DNA of 6,103 bases from Limnobacter sp. GTDB lineage: Bacteria; Pseudomonadota; Gammaproteobacteria; Burkholderiales; Burkholderiaceae_B. The stretch spans positions 1-6,103 of the forward strand of contig JAAURO010000116.1 of assembly GCA_012032215.1 (NCBI GenBank). Direction: 5' to 3'. The position numbers were made by a program, and so were the translations under genes. Below, piece after piece: positions 1 to 6,103 of this stretch; position 1 is the stretch's first letter, and each line of letters opens with the position of its first letter. Under the pieces are notes generated by a model that searched no databases, was not told the DNA's origin, and saw only the letters and a program-made list of their open reading frames with translations.

Positions 1-132
1 GCCCATTCCCAAGCCTGCAGCTTTGGGAAACCCCAGCGCGGTTAAATCCACTTCCAGTTCGGCAGACAATTTGCCGATGCGCTGGCGCGCGCGCGCCAGC
101 AAGCCTTGGGGCAGCAAGGCTTCGGCAAGCAT
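1..132 (-). CDS. unrecognised protein, N-terminal 44 codons only
   Basis: The frame starts at ATG 132-130, is closed upstream by TGA at 144-142, and stays open to the window edge. It encodes MLAEALLPQGLLARARQRIG followed by KLSAELEVDLTALGFPKAAG and LGMG. The first 30 residues look like an amphipathic helix rich in Leu, Ala and Arg, with no signal peptide or membrane segment. The other two minus-strand frames either contain stops or give Cys/Arg/Ser-rich translations unlike a protein. It lies 34 bases after the ubiH stop and on the same strand, so it is probably the next gene of the operon. I see no strong ribosome binding site before the ATG. In related genomes the gene after this ubiH is often a dsbC-like one, but this start does not resemble a DsbC signal peptide, so I assign no function. 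Being partial and short, it is only moderately supported. Confidence 0.45.
   Translation of the reverse strand, partial: MLAEALLPQGLLARARQRIGKLSAELEVDLTALGFPKAAGLGMG
81..100. repeat. 20-bp perfect palindrome with alternating GC core
   Basis: Positions 81-100 read GCTGGCGCGC followed by its reverse complement GCGCGCCAGC. The match ends exactly there (80 and 101 do not pair). The centre is an alternating CG run of the kind that favours cruciform or Z-form DNA. It lies inside the partial left-edge gene, where it encodes LARARQ, so it may be only a by-product of GC-rich Ala/Arg codons. Confidence 0.6.
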
Positions 133-166
133 GGCGAGTACTCAGGGCAAGCATAAGCCAAGCGCG

Positions 167-1375
167 CTACCCCTGCCAGCCAAACAGCATGAATTGCGCA
201 AATTGCTGGCGCAAAAAAGGCGTGTATTCCATGGCGTTTAAACCCGCTTGCCTGCCCAGCGCCACCAAGGGGTTGCTTTGGCCAAAACCGCGCACCATCC
301 AGTCGGTTGCTTTGAGTACGGCTTGCCTGTCTGAGTGGCGTTCCTGCTGAAATTGATGCAGGGCCTGCTGCAGGTTGTGGGGGGGTGCCAGCAAGCGGCT
401 AAGCGCCCAGGCATCACGCAGCCCCAGGTTCAGGCCTTGGCCTGCAACAGGGTGCAAAATTTGTGCGGCGTTGCCAATGCGTACCTGCTTGCCTTCTACC
501 AGTTGCGAACGCCAGTTCATGCCCAGCGGAAAAGCCAATCGGTTGCGCACGCGGGCAAAGCCGACCCGTCTGCCAAAGCGGCGTTGCAGCTCTTGTACAA
601 AACCACTTTCTGGTGCTTGCAAGCGGCGCTCTACTTCCTGTTGCGATGCACACCACACCAGCGAATACGCAGCACGGCCCGAAGCCGTCGCTGGGTTGGC
701 AATCGGCAACAAGGCCAAGGGGCCCTGGTCGGTGAAACGCTCGAATGCCACGGTTTGCCCGGCATGGTTGAATGCGGTTTCCAGATGGGCGTCTATTTCT
801 GCCACCAGCGCCCATTGCTGGTAGTCGGTGCTGTGGTCGCGCTGTGCGCTGTGGCCAAACTGGCCGCCTTCGGCATCTATGCGCAGGCCTGTGGTGTATT
901 GGCTGCCATCGCGCAGGCACAGCGTTTCTGGGGGTGGTACAAACTGGCCCTGCTGGCCATTGGCGGGCTGCACGTGTGCGGGCCTGAAAAAGGTGACTCC
1001 TTTTTTTTGAACGGCGTGGGCAAGGGTTTGCACCAAGTCGCCGTAGCGCACTGTCCAGCCGAGTGCGGGCAGCCCCAGTTCGGTGTGGCTCATGCGCACT
1101 TGACCAAAACACCCTTGTTCCGACACATGAATGTGGTGAATAGGCGTGGCCTGTTGCGGAAACCCCAGGCCTTCAAGGCGCAACCGGGTGGCGTGGCTTA
1201 GTGCAAGCACGCGGGAATCCTGGGTGGCCTGTTCCAGCGGTTTGGCGTCGAACACCGCAATGCGGTGGGCGTGCTTGCCCCAGTGGCTGGCCAACCAGCC
1301 AGCGCAGGCAAGGCCCACAGGCCCGCCGCCCACAATGGCTATGTCGAAGTCTGCCTGGGGGGCCAATGCTGTCAT
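167..1375 (-). CDS. ubiH: UbiH-type FAD-dependent monooxygenase (ubiquinone biosynthesis hydroxylase)
   Basis: A 402-residue flavoprotein of the UbiH/UbiF/VisC family, which hydroxylates the aromatic ring of polyprenyl intermediates of ubiquinone using O2, NAD(P)H and FAD, in the cytoplasm or at the inner membrane face. Seen: a Rossmann FAD motif GGGPVG at residues 16-21 after the strand DIAIV; RVLALS at 55-60; AFERFTDQGPLALLPI at 210-225; and the second FAD motif GNAAQILHPVAGQGLNLGLRD at 301-321. The GNAAQ form, rather than GDAAH, is the one found in E. coli UbiH, which favours UbiH over UbiI/UbiF. The middle 'DG' motif is altered: DAEGG at 167-171 replaces the usual ADGxxS. I believe this is a lineage variant rather than damage. 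Length is normal for the family. The start ATG overlaps the pepP stop (ATGA), suggesting translational coupling. The exact ring position hydroxylated cannot be told from sequence. Confidence 0.9.
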   Translation of the reverse strand: MTALAPQADFDIAIVGGGPVGLACAGWLASHWGKHAHRIAVFDAKPLEQATQDSRVLALSHATRLRLEGLGFPQQATPIHHIHVSEQGCFGQVRMSHTELGLPALGWTVRYGDLVQTLAHAVQKKGVTFFRPAHVQPANGQQGQFVPPPETLCLRDGSQYTTGLRIDAEGGQFGHSAQRDHSTDYQQWALVAEIDAHLETAFNHAGQTVAFERFTDQGPLALLPIANPATASGRAAYSLVWCASQQEVERRLQAPESGFVQELQRRFGRRVGFARVRNRLAFPLGMNWRSQLVEGKQVRIGNAAQILHPVAGQGLNLGLRDAWALSRLLAPPHNLQQALHQFQQERHSDRQAVLKATDWMVRGFGQSNPLVALGRQAGLNAMEYTPFLRQQFAQFMLFGWQG

Positions 1376-2736
1376 GGTGCTTTCATGAGGTGGTGAATGT
1401 CGTCTACCTGTTTGGGCGCGGCTTCGGTGTATACCTCGCAGCCGTGGGCTGTAACCAGTGCATCGTCTTCTATGCGAATGCCGATGTTGTGGTACTTGGC
1501 GGGCACCTCTTTGGCTGGGCCGATATACAGCCCGGGTTCTATGGTAAGCACCATGCCCGGTTCCAGGGTGCGTGAGGTTTTAGGGCCCGTTTCGCCGGGT
1601 TTGGCATGGGGGTTGCGGTAACTGCCGCAGTCGTGCACGTCCATGCCCAGCCAGTGGCTGGTGCGGTGCATGTAAAAATTGCGGTATTTGCCGCTTTCCA
1701 GATTGCCCGACACGCTGCCTTTCAGAATTTTTAAATCGATAAGCCCTTGCACCAGCACTTTAACCGCTGCATCGTGCACCTGGTTAAAACGCTTGCCGGG
1801 CCGTGTGGCTTTTATGGCTGCGTGCTGTGCGGCAAGCACCACTTCGTACACGGCTTGCTGGGGCGCAGAAAAACACCCACTCACCGGAAAGGTGCGGGTA
1901 ATGTCGGAGGCGTAGCAGTCCAGTTCGCAGCCAGCATCGATAAGCAACAGGTCACCAGCCTGCAGGCGGGCGTTGTTGGCGCGGTAATGCAGCACGCAGG
2001 CATTGGCGCCCGAGGCCACAATAGACCCATAGGCCGGAAATTCCGAGCCGTTTTTGCGGAAGTGGTAGAGCAGCTCGGCTTCAATTTCGTATTCAAAGCA
2101 CCCGGGGCGTGTGGCCTGCATGGCAGCCTGGTGGGCTTGGGCAGAAATGCTGGCAGCGCGTTTCATGAGTCGAATTTCTTCCCGGCCTTTAAAAAGGCGC
2201 ATGTCGTCCAGCAGATGGCTGGCATCGGCCAAGCCTTGTGGGGCGTTAATGCCATGCCGGGCTTTGCCGCGCAGGGTGGCAAGCACGCTCAGGGCTTGTT
2301 CTTCCATGCTGTGGCTTTGGCCCAGCAGTACATACACCTGGTGCTGATTGGCAAGCAGGGTTTCCAGCCGGGTTTCCAGTTCGGTTTCAGGCTGTGCTTC
2401 GTCCATGCCAAAGGCTTGGCAGGCTGCCTCGGGGCCAAACCGAAAACCCTCCCAGATTTCGCGTTCGGGATCTTTTTCCCGGCAAAAAAGCACCGAACGC
2501 ACTTTGCGGCTGGCGGCGTCTGCCACCAGTGCCAGGCAGGCTTCGGGTTCCGGGAAACCAGTGAGGTAGTAAAAATAGCTGTCGGTGCGAAACGGGTAAT
2601 CGGCATCGCGGTTGCGCATGATTTCTGGCCCTGCATACAGCAAAGCCACGCCCCCGCCTTGTGCTAGCATGCTGCGGGCCAGTTGTTTGCGGCGTTTGGC
2701 GTAAACGGCGAGTGGCAAAGTAGGATAGTGGGTCAT
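1372..2736 (-). CDS. pepP: Xaa-Pro aminopeptidase (aminopeptidase P, M24B)
   Basis: A cytoplasmic dinuclear-metal (Mn) peptidase that removes the N-terminal residue when proline is second. Numbering from ATG 2736 gives 454 residues, close to other PepP proteins. An AMP_N domain fills about residues 5-135 (with YPFRTDSYFYYLTGFPEPEA), followed by the pita-bread catalytic domain. All five metal ligands are visible: Asp267 in LLIDAG, Asp278 in SDITRTFP, His361 in TSHWLGMDVHD, Glu400 in LTIEPGLY and Glu423 in GIRIEDDA. I choose ATG 2736 because family members begin near this point. The open frame reaches a TTG at 2760, immediately after the murU stop, which would add eight residues (MLNQCVEP) of no recognisable value. 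The ATG lies 24 bases after murU and the gene ends inside the ubiH start codon, so it sits mid-operon. It appears intact and active. Confidence 0.95.
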   Translation of the reverse strand: MTHYPTLPLAVYAKRRKQLARSMLAQGGGVALLYAGPEIMRNRDADYPFRTDSYFYYLTGFPEPEACLALVADAASRKVRSVLFCREKDPEREIWEGFRFGPEAACQAFGMDEAQPETELETRLETLLANQHQVYVLLGQSHSMEEQALSVLATLRGKARHGINAPQGLADASHLLDDMRLFKGREEIRLMKRAASISAQAHQAAMQATRPGCFEYEIEAELLYHFRKNGSEFPAYGSIVASGANACVLHYRANNARLQAGDLLLIDAGCELDCYASDITRTFPVSGCFSAPQQAVYEVVLAAQHAAIKATRPGKRFNQVHDAAVKVLVQGLIDLKILKGSVSGNLESGKYRNFYMHRTSHWLGMDVHDCGSYRNPHAKPGETGPKTSRTLEPGMVLTIEPGLYIGPAKEVPAKYHNIGIRIEDDALVTAHGCEVYTEAAPKQVDDIHHLMKAP

Positions 2737-2760
2737 CGGCTCAACGCATTGGTTCAACAA

Positions 2761-4587
<1,827 letters not shown>

Positions 4588-4601
4588 CTGTTCTTCGTTC
4601 C

Positions 4602-4630
4602 GTGTAGCAATGGTCCAGGCTGCCTATAAT
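4602..4630 (+). promoter_or_regulatory. candidate sigma-70 promoter for lptD
   Basis: A perfect TATAAT lies at 4625-4630. At 17-base spacing the -35 position is GTGTAG, matching TTGACA at only two places; at 15-base spacing GTAGCA matches three. There is a TG two bases before the -10, but it is one base off an ideal extended -10. Initiation near 4637 would give a leader of about 77 bases. The -10 lies in the near-symmetric CTATAATAG, so a weaker minus-strand -10 (TATTAT) overlaps it and could serve amgK. Confidence 0.4.
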
Positions 4631-4693
4631 AGTGCAGGCCCCAGTTAAATTAGTCTTGGGCAATCGCATTCACTCAAATAAACAGATTGGTTA

Positions 4694-4713
4694 CTACCTC
4701 CTACCCCTCCTCC
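4694..4713 (+). promoter_or_regulatory. pyrimidine-rich lptD leader lacking a Shine-Dalgarno sequence
   Basis: The 20 bases before the lptD ATG are almost entirely C and T and include CCTCCT at 4697-4702 and CCTCCTCC at 4706-4713. There is no GGAG-like ribosome binding site before ATG 4714, before the in-frame TTG at 4687, or before the internal ATG at 4756. The leader resembles the anti-Shine-Dalgarno sequence of 16S rRNA rather than its complement, so initiation probably depends on other contacts such as ribosomal protein S1. Confidence 0.5.
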
Positions 4714-6103
4714 ATGCAGCGTACGCAGCCCTTGCCCCATTTCCCGCGCACCCGCATGGGTGTTTTGCTGGCCATTTGCCTGGCAGAACTGGCCAGCAGT
4801 GTTCCGGCACACGCCCAGCAAACTGCAGCCAAAAGCGGTGCGCTGGAATTAAGCATAGATTCCACGCTGTTGGGGGGCAGCCACGCAGGCGACAACGAAG
4901 AAGCCACCTACCTCAGCGCCGACAAACTTTTTAGCAACAGCGACGAAGACACCCTTCTGGAAGGGAATGTTGAAATTCAGCAAAAAAACCTTACGCTTAC
5001 GGGCGATCGCATACGCTATTCGCCAATTACCGACAGCGCCCGGGCCGAAGGCAACCTCGTCATTGAACAACCGGGCTTGCGCATTTCCGGCCCCAGCGGC
5101 ACCGTGAAAGTGGGTTCCAGAGTAGGTTTTATTGAAGACCCGGCCTACGAACTCACCGACATCGGTGGCAAGGGCAGCGCCGACAAACTGACCTTCGATG
5201 GCGTAGACACCCTGACCCTGGAAAACCCCAACTACACGGTGTGCGAAGTACCCAACCCACGCGCCGCCAAACAGGCCGATTGGTACGTGCAGGCCGACGA
5301 ACTGGAACTCGACCAAAGCGCAGAAACAGGCCGCGCCAAAAATGCCAGAATTGTTTTTCAGAACGTGCCCATACTGGCCACGCCTTATTTGTCGTTTCCC
5401 ACCACAGACCGCCGCAAAAGCGGTTTTCTGGCACCCTCGATTGGCAGCAGCAACCGGGGCGGCACAGAATTTACCCTGCCCTACTACTGGAATATTGCGC
5501 CCAACCGCGATGTCACGCTTTACCCGCGGGTCATATCCAGCCGTGGGTTTCAGTTGGGCACCGACACCCGCTACCTGGGCCAGGTCAATCAGGGCAGCCT
5601 GAAACTGGATTACCTCCCTTCCGATCAAAAAACAAACACCGATCGCTACGCCTTAAATTTCGATCACGTCTACAGTCGCGACCACATCACCGCCGACCTC
5701 AACGTCAACAAGGTATCCGATGATCAGTATTTTGTGGATTTTTCGCGGTCACAGGCGGTGGCTTCACAGCGTATTCTTGAACGCAGCGGCAGTGTGAAAT
5801 ACCAAGGCAACGGTTGGCAGGCCACTTCTCGGGTGGTGCGCTACCAAACCTTGCAGCTTGCCAACGATGTGATTGCGCAACCCTACGATCGACTGCCGGA
5901 AGTGAATCTGTCGGCCTATCCCGTCTGGTACGGGCCGATGTACGTCAAAGCCAGCGCGTCGTACACCGATTTTGCAAACCCCACGCTGGTGGAAGGTGGC
6001 CGGGCCACTGCCAACCTTCGCGCCGAAATGCCCATTGTGCGCCCGGCTTATCAGCTCACTACGGCAGCCAGCCTGCAACACACCAGCTACAACCTCGACA
6101 GGC
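4714..6103 (+). CDS. lptD: LPS-assembly outer-membrane protein LptD, N-terminal 463 codons
   Basis: LptD with the lipoprotein LptE inserts lipopolysaccharide into the outer leaflet of the outer membrane. Seen from ATG 4714: a charged n-region (Arg3, 12, 14), a hydrophobic stretch GVLLAICLAELASSV at 16-30 and a signal peptidase I site after AHA (about residue 34). Next comes the periplasmic OstA/LptA-like beta-jellyroll (about 62-200, with LEGNVEIQ and YELTDIGGKGSADKL). The barrel then begins with the family signatures ATPYLSFPTTDRRKSGFLAP (222-241), LPYYWNIAPNRDVTLYPR (255-272), LDYLPSDQ (298-305) and VNKVSDDQYFVDFS (331-344). The frame is open to the right edge; other LptD proteins have about 750-800 residues, so roughly 40 percent is missing. 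Starting at Met15 (4756) would lose the charged n-region, so ATG 4714 is preferred. Only one cysteine (177, in YTVCEV) is visible in the mature part. Divergent from amgK. In related genomes surA and pdxA usually follow. Confidence 0.95.
   Translation, partial: MQRTQPLPHFPRTRMGVLLAICLAELASSVPAHAQQTAAKSGALELSIDSTLLGGSHAGDNEEATYLSADKLFSNSDEDTLLEGNVEIQQKNLTLTGDRIRYSPITDSARAEGNLVIEQPGLRISGPSGTVKVGSRVGFIEDPAYELTDIGGKGSADKLTFDGVDTLTLENPNYTVCEVPNPRAAKQADWYVQADELELDQSAETGRAKNARIVFQNVPILATPYLSFPTTDRRKSGFLAPSIGSSNRGGTEFTLPYYWNIAPNRDVTLYPRVISSRGFQLGTDTRYLGQVNQGSLKLDYLPSDQKTNTDRYALNFDHVYSRDHITADLNVNKVSDDQYFVDFSRSQAVASQRILERSGSVKYQGNGWQATSRVVRYQTLQLANDVIAQPYDRLPEVNLSAYPVWYGPMYVKASASYTDFANPTLVEGGRATANLRAEMPIVRPAYQLTTAASLQHTSYNLDR

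Larger units (their letters stand above)
4588..4713. promoter_or_regulatory. divergent amgK/lptD intergenic region
   Basis: This 126-base, locally AT-richer spacer separates the two divergently transcribed units and is the only sizeable gene-free stretch. It must hold the lptD promoter and probably that of the amgK operon. The amgK start is preceded on the minus strand by GGAAC and GAAG, only a weak ribosome binding site. I looked for a sigma-E type promoter (GGAACTT with TCAAA/TCTGA), known upstream of lptD in enteric bacteria. A TCAAA exists at 4674-4678, but no matching -35 lies before it. Confidence 0.6.

Noticed and set aside
335..1201. 288-codon open frame on the plus strand opposite ubiH
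   Set aside because: Shadow frame of a clearly recognised flavoprotein; composition rich in Cys, Gln and His, with no domain pattern.
1747..2667. 306-codon open frame on the plus strand opposite pepP
   Set aside because: It is an antisense shadow of a gene with all five catalytic ligands. Its translation shows no family resemblance, and such frames arise from the third-position GC bias of the coding strand.
2737..2760. TTG 2760 as the pepP start
   Set aside because: It adds eight residues without family similarity and ATG 2736 matches the usual PepP N-terminus, although translational coupling from the murU stop cannot be excluded.
4759..4824. Possible lipoprotein signal (LAIC) in the LptD leader
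   Set aside because: The residue before the Cys is Ile rather than Gly, Ala or Ser, and a good signal peptidase I site AHA-QQ follows; LptD is not a lipoprotein.
4849..5628. 259-codon minus-strand open frame within lptD
   Set aside because: Lies wholly antisense to strongly conserved LptD segments; Gly/Val/Ala/Phe-rich shadow of them.

Overview
The window looks like chromosomal DNA from a betaproteobacterium, probably Burkholderiales. The basis is the family resemblance and gene order (phosphotransferase, sugar-1-P nucleotidyltransferase, aminopeptidase P, UbiH-type monooxygenase, all divergent from lptD) and the moderately high GC. The genus cannot be fixed from sequence alone. I see no mobile element, CRISPR array, tRNA or rRNA. 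It is mostly an ordinary, densely packed core-genome region.

Layout. Positions 1-132 (minus strand) hold the first 44 codons of an unrecognised gene that runs off the left edge. Positions 167-1375 (-) are a UbiH-type FAD monooxygenase of ubiquinone synthesis. Positions 1372-2736 (-) are aminopeptidase P (pepP), overlapping ubiH by 4 bases (ATGA). Positions 2761-3508 (-) are a MurU-type N-acetylmuramate-1-phosphate uridylyltransferase, and 3510-4587 (-) an AmgK-type anomeric cell-wall-sugar kinase. The intergenic region 4588-4713 carries a consensus -10 box. From 4714 to the right edge (+) runs lptD, 463 codons visible and still open.

The minus-strand genes are nearly gapless and probably form one operon, amgK-murU-pepP-ubiH-(orf), transcribed away from lptD. 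AmgK and MurU act in sequence in peptidoglycan recycling: MurNAc/GlcNAc to the alpha-1-phosphate, then to UDP-MurNAc. LptD is the outer-membrane lipopolysaccharide translocon. The two directions therefore both serve envelope synthesis, while PepP and UbiH are housekeeping riders.

The most notable feature is that both murU and amgK are broken by a single +1 frame change, while all conserved motifs survive on either side. In murU the break is tightly placed at a run of five C next to a small hairpin. In amgK it is best explained by a run of five A, but could lie anywhere in about 40 bases. Homopolymer indel errors in the assembly are the simplest explanation. Paired decay of a two-enzyme pathway is the interesting alternative. 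I do not see a convincing undescribed system here.
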